Shown in pieces: positions 1 through 12,600 of a stretch of DNA of 64,000 nucleotides. A program made the translations under genes and the position numbers. The first letter of the stretch is position 1. Every line of letters begins with the position of its first letter. Source of the DNA: Archilochus colubris (Eukaryota > Chordata > Aves > Apodiformes > Trochilidae). Location: assembly GCA_023079485.1 (NCBI GenBank), contig CM041115.1, forward strand, positions 44,944,305-45,008,304, in the 5' to 3' direction. The notes under the pieces were generated by a model. It made no database searches, was not told where the DNA came from, and was given only the letters and a program-made list of their open reading frames with translations.

Positions 1-2537
1 TTTTTTATTTTCCCCAAGGATAAAATCTGGACAGCTGTTTCTCACGAGAATCTTTCGGGCGATTTTTATGGAGAAAAACTGACAATATGCAGTCTTATTC
101 TCTAACCCAAATGCCCACTACAGCCTCACCAACACACTAGCATAGGGAAACCCAATTCGGCCTGATCTGTCTTCCAGCTCCAAAATTACAGAGAAAAATC
201 CCAATCCGTTTTCCTCCCCACTTTCACTTGCTCTGATTAGACAAGTTTTGACAAGCTGCAGAGCCCTGATAGAGACCCTATCCCGCCTGTCGAGACTCGG
301 AGGAATCTACCTAAATATTTTATTATGCTGCCGAACTGCGGTGTTCTGTGTTGCTGGATCGATAGTTTTTATTGATAGTCGTCGCAATTCAGTTACGGTG
401 GTTATAATGGTAATAATCGTCAGTGACCTACTAAATGTCGTAGTTCGTTCTGAAAAGCTGATAGAAATCATAAGTATAGTTCTCAAAAAAAATAGGAGCA
501 AGTACTGGACGAAACTACCTTTCTCCAGGTACTCCTGGGGAACCTTTTTACCTAGTGAAGCACCAAACCCCAAACAAGAAATGCTGAATTTCGGCATAGA
601 CGGCAACCTGAAGTTGAAAGGAGAGGTGCAAGAGTAATTTCAGTATACTGCAAAGCAGCCTCCGACGATGAGTGAGAGGACACCACGGGTTTGTTCCTTC
701 AGCTCCTCTTTTCCTAAAAAAGCTCTTGAATAAACCAGTGAGAAATTAGAAGCGAGGAGGAATGACTGCGCTCGGCGGAATGGGATTTGACTTGTGCGGG
801 CACGATTCTATTCGGAACTTGCTGTTCACACTGGAAGTATAGAGCGGGGGAAAGTGCCCTTAAAAACGAAATTAGGCTACTTTTGCATTTCTTTTTTAAA
901 TGAGGTCACTTATTCTTTGAGTACAACTGCATGACAGCCTGCCGCGGACAGGCTCCCGCACACATCTGATGGCGAATACGCGAATCAGAACCGTAGGCTA
1001 GCATCAGCGCCCAGGGGTTTCATTCTAAATGTTGCACTTCGAGGTTTACGTTTTTGTTTGTCTAAGACGATTTATGTTAGGTGGTTTTCTTTCAAATTAA
1101 GCAATAGACGCCAATCGCTGTAAAAACTACCTTATATCAAGTTTTAGGTGGAAAAGGGAATTTGACAATGCCGCAGTTGAACATTTCAGCAGCCATTTAC
1201 CACTACAGAGCACAGCTTCCAGAATTATATACCTTGTACTACAGTTCATAAACTTGATTTATGATGAAACAGAATTGCTGCCTTTTACTGCTCTGGCCCT
1301 CCCAGCTGGTAAGAATTTGTCTGCAACATGTGGGATTTACAGTGGAGGAAAACAGCATTATTTCGAAAGCTTCCCTTAAATATATGTGATCCCATTCAAC
1401 AGGTAATGGAAAACACTGTCTTGCAGAAGAACACGGGTATTCAAAACGAGGTTTTCGCGGTCAGGTGGAGCAGAGGAGGTCTGCGGTCTCCTCGCCTCAG
1501 ATATGCCCGGTGCCGCACGCACAGCAGAAGTGCCCCGCGGTTCCATTCTGGAAGCGGAGAGATCCAGCTCCGAGGACTCTCCTGCCCGGTGCCGGCAGCT
1601 ACCGCCTGTGCTGTGAACGGGCGCAGCCGCGGTGCGGGAGGGTGACGGGGAGCCCGCACGCCGGTTTTACACTCTCCGCACACGGGCCGGGAGGAAAGTG
1701 CGGGCACCGATTTTTCAGGAGCAAATCTTCTCCTCAGCATCCGTGGCTGTCCCGGTGCACCGCATGAGAGCAGGTCGGCAGACGGGGTGGAATTTGTGCC
1801 AGTTTGTCATGCTAACATTTGTACCTGAAATAAATTGTCCATATAGCCACGTAACCTGGTGTGTTTCAATACAACAACGTCGACAACACGCGATGTTTCA
1901 TGTAAATGCCCATCTCCCAGCTCGGTCCCCTCGAAAAATCACAGCCCCAAGCAACGACAGTGGCAAGGGCGGGTGTGCTTTAACTAAAGCATTATTAACA
2001 AAACGACTGAGAAATCAAAACGCCACCCCGCACGGTTACCTCTGCAGCCCCCAGGGGACGCAGCCTCCCAGCTCTTGTCGGCTGCAAGGAGCTCTCTTTG
2101 CTGTCGTTCACCCTGCGGAGCCGCTCGCACCCTCAACCCCGCCGTTCCCGGGAGTTCTGACAGCCTCTGTGGGGCACCGCCGCCGGCAGCTGCCGGGGAA
2201 AGGAGTCCCCGGGCTGGATCTGCCCCTTAGCCCCCCGGTGATAAGCCCGGCATTCCACCAGCTCGACCCCGGGCTCTGAGCCGGCGGGTGCTTTTGGGGA
2301 CCTCGCCGCTGCGTAGCTACGGCTGTGCCCTCTCTGGGCGCAGCGAGGTTGCGAGAGGACCGCAGGGCTTCCCATGGGAATACCCTTGGGTTTTTTCCTA
2401 CTCCGACCCTCTCTTTTCTCCCCAAGCACCGCTCTGCAGACCTGTCTTAAAATGTGCGGAGTCTTACCAAGGAGCGTGACAGAGGGCTACCTCTCACCTG
2501 GAGGGAGAAGAGAGAAAGATGAAAAAAAAAAAAAAAG

Positions 2538-2569
<32 letters not shown>

Positions 2570-4440
2570 TGGTAAAGTGGTGAGGTGGTGGGGCTGTTTC
2601 GAGCCTGTGGAAAGGACCTGGGGCAGCCCGGGAGAACGATTCTCTGCCTGTATCCCAGAAAGGCTGCAGCTGTGGGGTGGGAGCGGGAGCCTCTGGAACA
2701 GCGCCCTTCGCCAGCCGGACTCCCAGCACAGCGAAGAGACACTCGGGAGTGTTTTTGTGGGTGATTTGTACAAACCCGTGGAAAGCTCGGGAGTGGGAGG
2801 GATGTGGCAGACATTTGGGAGAGTGCAAAAGCCGTGTTGGAGAAGGAGTGCTTGGTTTGGAAGTACAGAACTGTATCTTGCCAAGGTGATAATTGGAAAA
2901 ATATCCCCCCGAGCCAGCGTTTCTATACGTTTGGTTTTCTTTTTCTCTTTCCTTCTTTATTTTGTTTTCTCCCTCCCTCTCTGTTACAGCACAAGTTCAT
3001 GTAAGCTTTCGACAGTTAAAGTCGTCAGAGTTTCCATCCCTCACACAGAAAGCCACTAATCTGAGGGGCTTTTGCAGTGGCTATTTACAGGCAATTATAG
3101 GATAGGCATATGTTAGCTCAAAGCAGGAACGAATGCGGTCTTTCGTCCTCTTTCATGCTTTCAATTAAATGGTTCTCTCTGTTCGCGCACACTTGAAGAC
3201 TTTTCTTTTTTACTTGCCTGCGCCCTTTGCTTAAAAAATGTCACAGTTTTAAAGATTTAAATTTTTTTAATTGCTGTCCTGTCTGTGCTAAAATAAAGGT
3301 GATGGTTTTACTTTAGACCTTTCATACTGACCAGAAGAGTCAAATAATGATTAACGAGCGTATTTCGCTGTTGGGGATCCCAGGGCACGGGAGATTTTTC
3401 TGCGCGGGTTTCCTCCTACGCCCCGGCCCGCTGGGTGGGTGCTCGCGGGCCGTGGGACGGTCGCAGGGACAGAATGTGCTGTGGAAATAAAAAGCGGCGT
3501 TATCATTGTTGTTGTTGTTGTTTACTAGTGCTACAACTATTACTGAGAAGGAATAATATAAACAGGAACTCCAAGGTAGAAGCGAGCAATTTCTAGTTTC
3601 AGCGATTTTGCAGGGTATTTGGCGTCTCATATGGCCTTGGTGTTTTAATTGTGGCTTCTCTATCTGTATGAGATGCGGTCTTGACACAGCTGAGTTGTTA
3701 AGTCAAGAAGCCACCAAGAGACAATCTTAGGCAGGGCTGTCTCCTTCGCTGAAAAATAACCGAACACATTGTAAAGCCAGCGTTAGAATCTCAGCAGCAG
3801 TTTAACTCAAGCTCACAACTGCTCTTAGCACAGAGGCGCTATTTGTAAAAATTTCTCTGCAGTAAACCGGCTCGTTTTCGTTTGAGGTTTCTATGCATCT
3901 ATTTCTCGATTTTTTGGGGTGTACATTTTTTGTTTGGAGTCTATAAAGTTAGTAAAACTGGATTTAAAACCTCCTTTAAAAACCCCCTTATATTAAAAAC
4001 CTTGCTGAGAAGAAGTGTAGTGTTGTCTGTCTATTACCTGCCATTAAAAAATACCGTTCTTCTTTCCCCCAAATGATACGTCCGCGGAACATAGTATCAA
4101 GCAACCCTTCTCTTCGCAGCGATGTGGGAGAGAGGAGAATCTCCTGTGATAATACTGACAACACTATCGCGAGTGATCAAGACATTCAGAAATCTTCACA
4201 CTGCAATTCTGTTTTGCTTTTTTATCCGAATCTCAGTGACTATCCCCTTTCATCCCATGTCTCAACATCTCTTTCGCTCTTTTCTCAGATCAGCCTGAGG
4301 TCTGCCTTGTCTAGAGTCAGAAACTTCTTCTTTTCGTAAGCTCTTTAAACCACCCCCCTCTTTTCCCTACACACCTTTAGGACCTTCTCCGTCACTCCTG
4401 AAAGACGCTGGCTAGCAGGAGGCACCCCCCCAGGGCGGTG
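1..4440. other. CpG-rich non-coding domain, no recognised gene
   Basis: This stretch has many more CpG dinucleotides than the next 13 kb, although its overall base composition is mixed. The densest parts lie at about 1,440-1,780, 2,030-2,360 and 3,360-3,470. Open frames here are short, overlap on both strands and match nothing I recognise; no forkhead domain is visible. If synteny with other vertebrates holds, FOXD1 should lie beyond the left edge, so this may be part of its CpG-rich regulatory surroundings. That is inference only. Confidence 0.45.
2522..2568. repeat. A-rich low-complexity tract
   Basis: Two long A runs are separated only by a short G-containing spacer. The tract creates Lys-rich or Phe-rich spurious frames on the two strands. 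It could be the old tail of a retroposed sequence, but no element is recognisable upstream of it. Confidence 0.8.
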
Positions 4441-7400
4441 CTTTCAGCCTTGACCGCAGCCTCAGTGTCTCCAGTCTGACACACTGAGAATTCAAGAGGA
4501 GCACTGGATGACGGTCCAGATCAAAAGGAGATAATCCAAACGACACTGAAGTTTGAGCTGTATCGTTTCCCCCTTCTTTCTAAAATATTTATTGAAGGCA
4601 GCAGTTCATTAATTGGAATAAGATAGAATAACTCTATTGATGCCAGTGGTATACCACAATTTATAGCAATTATAGAACAGTATCACAGTCAAATGTCAGC
4701 CTAACACAGGCAGACACTTCAGCAAAGAAGAAAGTCTGTTACTGGGCAGGAGAGGAAGGAATGAGAACTAGAATTGGGTCTCTTTTTTTAAAATCTAGAA
4801 ACAAAAGAGGCAGATCTGATTCCATTTGAGGTTTGTGCCTTTTCTTATTTTGTCCTTGTGGTTCACCAATTCCTTGCTAAACAATAGTAGACATTCTTAC
4901 ATAATTTGATATTTAGCTATTAAAATGATTCAACATGTTCTATACATAATTTAATTTACATCCCACCTTAAATCAAGCACTTGCATATAGCAAGCATGTG
5001 CCCACGTAACACAGGACAGTTTCTGGGCTGTTTGCAGCTGGTCCTTATGGATCTGGGCCTTTTCCTTTGTTAGACATCTGCCATGTGATCTGTGTGGAGG
5101 ACTGGAAAGGGCAGTCTTGTAACAACATTATTTCAGGAGGATAATAAGTAGCCATCATAAATTCCTTTTTTAATAGTTTATTGCCGGTTGTAGCCTATTG
5201 ACAGTGCCTGTTTTATAGCATGGAGGAAAACAGTTCCTTGTTGGCACTAGTCACTAAAACTGTTTGATAGCTCTGGCCCTTTTTAGTGCCTTCAGAGAAA
5301 ACCTAGTGTCTCATGAAATGAATCATAAATAGCTGAGTTGAAGCTGAACAAAAGACCGAAAGAGGGAGGAAAAAACCAGTCTTACACTTACTGAAATATG
5401 TTTACTTTGGACAATAATCTATTAACTAGTTTAACAAAGATAGTTTAAGGCTCAGTCCTGCTGTCTTAGCTGGAAGAAAAAATAAATTCCATGGGAATTG
5501 TGTCTTGGGCCTCTTATAAGGAGACTGTTTAGCAAAGATTATCTTCTAACTCACAGAGCAGTGCATACAAAAATCTTACATACTAGACTTCACCTTATAT
5601 CTTTAGTGCTGTTTTTTTCATCACAACCCTGCTATGTAACATTAGGCAATTTATGCAGTTTCTCAAGATAGGACACAATGAAATATATAGGTATTTAGAG
5701 ACAACTGAGAGAGAACTGGATGCCCACTAAGTCCCACAAAATCCCAACTAGGCTGCTGTGTAACTCTCCAGATATTTACATTTACCGTCCTTATCCTGAA
5801 GCATTTTACTCTGAAGCCTAAGACCATCACCCTTATTTAACTCTGTTCCAAATACAGAACCCTGGGTGTCTCAGTCAATAATGGGCTTTGCTGGCAGTGT
5901 AGGAACACTTGCAGTCTTTACGGGCACCATCATATAATTTTGCTGAAGGTTGCTAGCTGATCCTTCTCCTTCTCCCTTCCCTCCCCAAGGGCTGGTCATT
6001 GCAATGTGGATCCCAAGACACTAGTTTTAGTCTGAAATATTATTTTAATTTTTTGCCAGTTTTCTCCCTAGCCTGCCCTTCTCTAAGTGACCTGTCTGAA
6101 CAGGTGGCTTTTAAGCTCATATAAGAGACATCAGGAAGACTTTGATTTATACCTAATTTATTTTGGTTTAAATATGCTGCTAGATGCCAGCTTGAAAAAA
6201 AAGGACTAAATGATGGAGCCCACTGTATATACAACACTAAGGCAGAAGTGAGAGATCTGGGTTCAGATGTTCTTCTCAGCCTGAAAGGCTGAAAGGCTGA
6301 GAAACCTTAGATGAAATCTATGTTTCCCATTTGTCATAATAGTATCTAAGCCATTGCTTTTTTTAAGATGGGATGCAGTGAAAAAAAATTTCTCATTGTG
6401 ACTGAGAACAGCTCTGGGGTTTTGGTACTTGGTTCTTGGTCTGCTAATCTAGTATTTTGATATTTAGTTCCTCAGCAGAGGACTCAGAGCCCCAGAGCTC
6501 CCATGCCTTCCAAGTGATGCTGGTTATGAGGCTAGAGACACACTGCTCCACTATGTTAGTGTAAATTCTTCACTTCAGCTTCACACAGCTGCAAGAGGAA
6601 CAAGGAAGGTCTATGGTGTTATGAATAGGACAGGTGTAAGTGTGAGCTGTCAGCCACAGGGCTAAGACAGGAAACAAAGCCATTCTTCCCTCTTCCAGAG
6701 AAAGTAATGTAAGCCTTTTTTCTTCTTTTTCTATTATTTTTTTAATTAAACTATATAGCAAATGGTAACATCTCCTGCATCTGAGATAAACCCAATGGCC
6801 TGTGTGGAACATATGATGCAAAGGGAGTACTGGGCCACATTACTCACATAGGTAAAGACAGCTTCCTACAGAGATGTCCTACCGAGGTCCTTAAACTGCA
6901 GAAGGTCAGGTGGGATTTCACATGCTCACCTTTCCTTAGCACTATTTATTAGCTTGTTCTGTACACCTCTGTGCTCCATCTCATAACTGTGTGGTTCCTC
7001 TTCTTAGGTGTGCATGCACTGTATAGAAAAACCTGGGCACTTTAGGCTGAATTCTGGATTTCAGCCCAGACTGACTCATTTTGCCCATAGTTTACAACAA
7101 CTTTTGTTCCTTATTGTATTGCAGTCTGTGATTTTATGGGGTGAAATCTCACTTGTTTTTTTCCAAGTAGGCTCACATCGTTATATTAAACCCTACCTTG
7201 TTCACTTTAGGATTTCTCTTGAATCTTCTTTTTGGCCTCTCCTCCTGAACATCTACTATTCTCTATTAGATGAGAATAGTGTCTCTATTTCAATCTACTT
7301 CTCTATCAGACAACACTGTGCCTATGACTTATGATTAACAGTGGTCTCTGTTTTGTCCGAGGGCCAACACAAAGCATTGGTCTTGCCTGACAGCCTGAAA

Positions 7401-10400
7401 TCTTGTCCCAGTAAACATCTCTCTCCCCATGTCATCTTCTGGGTGCTGGCATTGGCTGACAAAGAAGACCTAAACATGTCAAGTTTTGGTGCAAGGGGAG
7501 AGGTGTCTTTTTAAAAAAAACTTCTAGTAAAGAGTCGTGACGGTAGAAATTTTGTTCCCTGATGGCATGATTTGGGGTAGTATTCTCTGACGAGTGTACA
7601 GAGTCTGATCTGTTACAGAATGTTTTGGAAACCTGAGGATAGAATAGAGAAGTACAGGCAGAAGTTAATAATAAGTATCAGATCACTCCTTCGTTTCTGG
7701 TGCTTAAATGTTTTTAGTCACTGTATGCTTTCAATAAGACCTAAGGGAATTAATAAATGGAATACATGCTGCAGTAATCCTGTCTGCTATTTGTCAAACA
7801 TCTGAAACTGCAGATGAAAGACATGATTGGTTCCAACAAGAGTATGCATATCTTACTTAGTTTTGCAATACCAAGTGTGAGGCTAACATGGCTCGATTGC
7901 TGCAGCCACACACAGCCCCAGTGAATCTGACTCTGCAGCTCTTTGCGTGCAACAGGCTACAGAGTAAGCTTCTGATTTGCAGAGTTGCTCAACAGGTAAC
8001 TTTGCACTGATGAATGGTTTTCTTTCATTTTATTGACTCTGAAACACACAATTGTCTTCCTTATTTCATTTATGTTGTAAATGTAAAGTAGCTTGTTACT
8101 TTTCAATGCTTGCAGGATCCTCACCCACAGCAATAAAATAAACAAATAATTTATTTTATGTCACTGGTTGGGGTTTTTTTGGGGTTTTTTGTTGTTTTTT
8201 TTTAAGATTCCTGTCACCTGTGTGTATCTGGTGCAACAGTCCATGATTTATTAGTGTGCTCTACCTTTCTTTCACTTGGGTCTCAAAGTCCACAGGGTCA
8301 GCAAATCTCTTTTTCCATTTTCATAGCACACCTACAGCTTCCAGAAGCCTGCAGAAATGTCAGTGTATGGAGAATGAGAACCATTCTTTTTTTTCCTGTG
8401 AGACATTACGCATATTCTGCCATAACACTTCGTCTTTCCAGATGTTTCATTCATTATTTTATGTGGTATGAAGTCTTAATCCTTTTTTCTCCACCTTTTC
8501 CTCATGTCATTGGGACATAGCAAGGTGTGGAAACACTGCAATACTGACACTTGCCAGTATCTGTCTGCAGAGCACTAACCAACTTTCCAGAGCCTCTTCA
8601 TGACCTGACTCTCCTGCAGGAGAAAAATCCTCTTTATTTAAGTAGTAGTTGAAGACAAGCAGAAATGTTGGAGTCTCCTGTCCTTTTGTCTATCTTGTGA
8701 TGTTTTTTTCTTTTTGTTTTTCTTTGTTTGTTTGTTGCTTTGTTTTTTAATTTTATGGGTTTTGATTTTTTGGAGGCTGTTTCTTTCTCTTTTGGTTTTT
8801 TTGTGTTTGTTTGTTTGTTTTTGTTTTGTTTTGTTTTGTTTTGTTTTGTTTTGTTGTTTTTTAATCTAACTAGGGAAAACAAGAATAGAGAACTGTTCCA
8901 AACTGAAGAGAAACTTAGAATCATTGCAGTAAAATCCATATGTACCCAATCATTTTAGTGATATATTACTTTGACTAATCATTAACCTAAAATGCCATAT
9001 AAGAATTTGTAATCCACAGTAAATCATTTGGTAAGAATGATTTAAATATACTGCTGACTAATGTAAAACAGTCTTGTTTCCACACTCAGTTGGCTGCCAA
9101 ACATTGTTTAAGAAAAAGGGGTGTGTGTGATCCAAGTTGACATAAGTTATAGCAGATATAACGCTGCAATGTAGTAATGGTTTGCATATTATTTGGTTTA
9201 AAAGATAGGAAGAAGATGACATATTAAGCACCATGAGGACTGCCAGGCCTATTTTGTGCCTTAATTAGGATGCTTTGCAACTCTGTGTTTAATTTTTCCA
9301 AAGTTGCTTGGAAATGCCTTCATGACCATCTTATCTGTGATGATACTGGAGAAGTGAAGTGCTATGTAATTTACTAATACAGCAGCAGAATAAAAAGGAT
9401 GCTTCTGTGGTAGAGGCACAAGGTTGCCTCTTAGTGTGACAGAGGAGTTAGTGCTGAAAAAAAGATTAAATCAAGCATACTCTGTGCCAAAGTGCAGAAA
9501 AAAACAAGGAGCAGTGGTAGGAGACACATCAAGTGGATGTGCTGCTGAGGAGGGAGCCTGGGAATGGCCTTGGGCTTAAAGAACAACGATGATGTGAAAT
9601 GCAGCAAGGAGTAGAGAACAGTCAGCAATAGTAAAAGGTGAGCGTGAGGGAGACATCTTCTCTATCCCCAGGCCTTTTCGTTTAGATTTTTCTTTGAAAG
9701 AAAGGAAAAAACCCAACGATATATAAATGCTGATTTTAATGTAGACAACAGTCATTTCACTGAAGTGCTTCTATTCACTGGCTTATATTCACTGTATTAA
9801 TTTTGCTGTCACGATTAAAATATTCTAGAAAATGAGTCACTTCTGTATGGGCTGGCATGTTGTATCTTTTATCTTTCCTTAGGCTAAGATGATATCAGCA
9901 CCACAGTGGTACAAAGAGAGAGCAGAAGGTCTGCTCCATAGCCACTGCAACATGATGTAGCACAGCTGAAAATGAACTGTGACACTCTTTGTCCAGCTGT
10001 AGCATCACGAGTGAAGTTTGAATATTTACTCAGCTTTTCCAACTATTTGCTGAGCCCTCCATGCTGCCCTGGATACATCACTGACAGTACCTGAGGCAAA
10101 GCACTCTGCCCTTGCTGGCACTTCTGCCTCTGGCACTGCAGCCACAGTAGGGTAGCACCTCCCAGAAACCTGGGCAGGGTGCCTGTGATCTCTGACCCCT
10201 TTGGTGCCTTGCAAAATATATGCCCATGGTGGCTGTCTGCAAATAACACCATCACAGCTTTGTTCTTGTGTGAGGTATGAGAGCATGTTTCCAGAAGGGG
10301 AATGTTAGGGAAATAGCTCATTCTGCATTGTCACTAGGCAGCTCCTACAGACCTTACCTCCTACTCCACCCCCTTTAGGGCTCTTCTAAAAAATATATCT

Positions 10401-12379
10401 TGCAACTCCTCTAGACACTGTGCAGAGAACAGCCTTTGCAAGCTAAATTGCTAATTTACCAGAATTACGTAGAATTAACAGGTAAGAAAAACAGAGAAAA
10501 TAGAAAAAAGCAGAGATTAACAACAACAAGAATACTGTGTTTATGAGTATGGAAAGTAAGGCTTTTCCCTAGGAGGTTAAAAAATTTGTTTCATTTGTGT
10601 AGTTTATATCCTAAATGTCCACGGGTTGCTAATGACTTCTGAATTAACTATTTTTGGAGTAGCTGTAGCATCTAAGCTACATGATTTTCAGTGTTATTGA
10701 GCATTTTCTGAAAATCCAGTTGCTTTTAGGCGAAGGTACTAAAAAAGATGCATCTAAAACCAATGCTAGAAAGCTGACAGCAAAGAGGGTAGGCAGCTTG
10801 TTACAGGGTGTTCACCAGTAGGTGAGGTTGAAGGGGAAGGAAGGTTTTGTGCAGCAGGAAACAAGACAGCCAGGCAGTTGCAGTGAAAATAGGAAAAACA
10901 TTTTCAAGAGAACTATTTGACCTGTGTGGAACTACATTCTCCTACTGCTATCAGTGACCAGCATATGCACACCCAGGGGCAACTTTATGCCCCCATGGTG
11001 CAACATGTAGCTCTGTGGAGATTTAGGCCTCATACTTACAAGTCAGAAGGCTCCAGAAGAATTTGTTCAGATTAAGGCTGGTTGTGGCAGTGGCTGGAGC
11101 AGCAGAGCAGAACACCAAAGAAGCAGAAACAAACACAACCACAACCTCTCCTGTAGTATCAGGAGGTCTCCTTGGACACAAGGAGGCAGCATCATGGCAG
11201 ATGCAAAAGAGAAGACAGCAGAGGATGGTCACCACTGGCTTCGTGGCACATGTGTCAGGTCAGACACACAGGTGGATGTGAGCACCAGTGTCTTTGAGTG
11301 GAGAAGCCTTTTCCTTTTCCTTTTCCTCTGCCTTGGGTACTGCACAGCCACCTGAGGAGGAGCTGGGTGGGTAAATATCCCCTGCAAAGCTCCTAACTCA
11401 CATACATGTCAAAGTGTGAACTTCACAGTGTAATTTTGGTGCTGCTGCCTCTTCTCTCTCTTGTTGACCATCCACAGGTGTTGACACAGCAGAGCTCCAA
11501 AACTGGCTGGATTAATACTGGCCTGTGATGGCTGATAGGATATTGAAGATCAGGAACTGGGCATCATATATGGGTTATGCATCACTATAGATAAGTGGTG
11601 TCCTCCCAGCATGCTGGCCATGAACAAAAGAATTTGGCCTTTGTGATACCTCTAATTTGTGTGGGGGATAGACTCCACCATTTGGTCAATTTTGATCACC
11701 TCTTTGTTCTGCTTCTCCCTAAAGGAGGGTTGCAGACTCCTTTAGTCCCTTTCTTTCTGGAATATGCTTGTCAGCACTGAGCAGTGCCCTCAGTTCTGCA
11801 TACCATCCTCTAGCCATAAGTATAAACACCAAACATTATCAGTCTTCAAAGCAGATGCTGACTGAGAAACTTGCTGTTAATTTCAGCAAGTGCAGCAGCT
11901 ACTTAGAAGAGACCTAGCTGGACATAAAATTAAAAGAATGCAAACTGGTTTATGCTGGCTCAAACCAGGACAAGTGGGCATGCCAGCTTTCTCTAAAATA
12001 GAAGAGCAGAGACCATGTCCACCATGGAGCACCAGCTTAGCTCCACCCAGGTCTTGACTTCAGGGTCTGCAGCTGCCTCCTCAGTCCCTTTAAATCTTGT
12101 TTCTAAAGCTTACATAGCATCTGGCTCAAAAGAAAGCAATCCACATCAGACAACTTCAGGGCTCTTTTGCTTGGAATTAATCCCTGTCCTTTTCTGCAAT
12201 TTCCTTTAATACCGTGGCTGAGACTGTCTTTTAGTCTGTAGCAGCAGAGGTTTGCTCTTTGATGCCCTTTTTCCATCCCAGAGTATCCAGCACAGGTGAT
12301 GCTTCTAAGTGTTTGTCTCTGCCCTCCCTAATGCTGAGGGAGTAAACCCTGCAAAAAATGACACTCTGGGCCACAGCCC
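4441..12379. other. AT-rich intergenic DNA, no recognised gene
   Basis: CpG becomes rare here, and there are stop codons in every frame. All open frames are short and without family features. Apart from the T/G-rich repeat around 8.7-8.86 kb I see no gene, RNA gene or repeat that I can name. Parts of 4.56-5.42 kb look like slowly evolving AT-rich non-coding DNA, but that cannot be tested without an alignment. Confidence 0.5.
8701..8862. repeat. T/G-rich low-complexity block ending in a (TTTTG)n pentamer array
   Basis: The block consists of T runs broken by single G residues. It resolves at 8,820-8,853 into about seven regular copies of a TTTTG unit. The Phe-rich and Lys-rich frames across it are artefacts of the repeat. 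Confidence 0.85.
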
Positions 12380-12400
12380 TTTTTTTTTTTTTTTTTTTTT
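12380..12400 (+). repeat. Poly-T run of 21
   Basis: A pure T run lies directly upstream of the possible retroelement tail at about 12.4-12.6 kb. Read on the minus strand it is a poly-A run. Confidence 0.85.
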
Positions 12401-12592
12401 GCTATCTCAAGAAATTCTTGTATGCTCAGCTAGCTGATAGCCTTGTTAGCTGTGGCGAAAATCCACGAGTAAGAGTTCTGTCTGGATGCTTGAAGACATC
12501 GCTATTTTGTCTAAACAGCGACATCTCCTGACACTCGAGCTGCAGCTGCGTTAGTGGGTTACTACTCCAATAAAGTTGTTGTTGTTGTTACA
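12401..12592 (+). mobile_element. Possible degenerate retroelement or LTR 3' part
   Basis: This ~190-bp stretch is richer in CpG than its AT-rich surroundings. It ends with an AATAAA signal followed at once by four to five GTT units. A polyadenylation signal with a short microsatellite tail is usual for the end of an LTR or of a non-LTR element. I found no paired termini and no target-site duplication, so the family and exact borders are unknown. Confidence 0.3.
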
Positions 12593-12600
12593 CACAGTAA

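Noticed and set aside
2447..2884. Minus-strand frame of 145 codons with a poly-Phe segment
   Set aside because: It crosses the A-rich tract and has competing frames of the same length; no gene signature.
1..4440. Possible FOXD1 coding sequence in the CpG-rich left end
   Set aside because: No forkhead domain or poly-Ala/Pro single-exon frame is present in any frame of this block.
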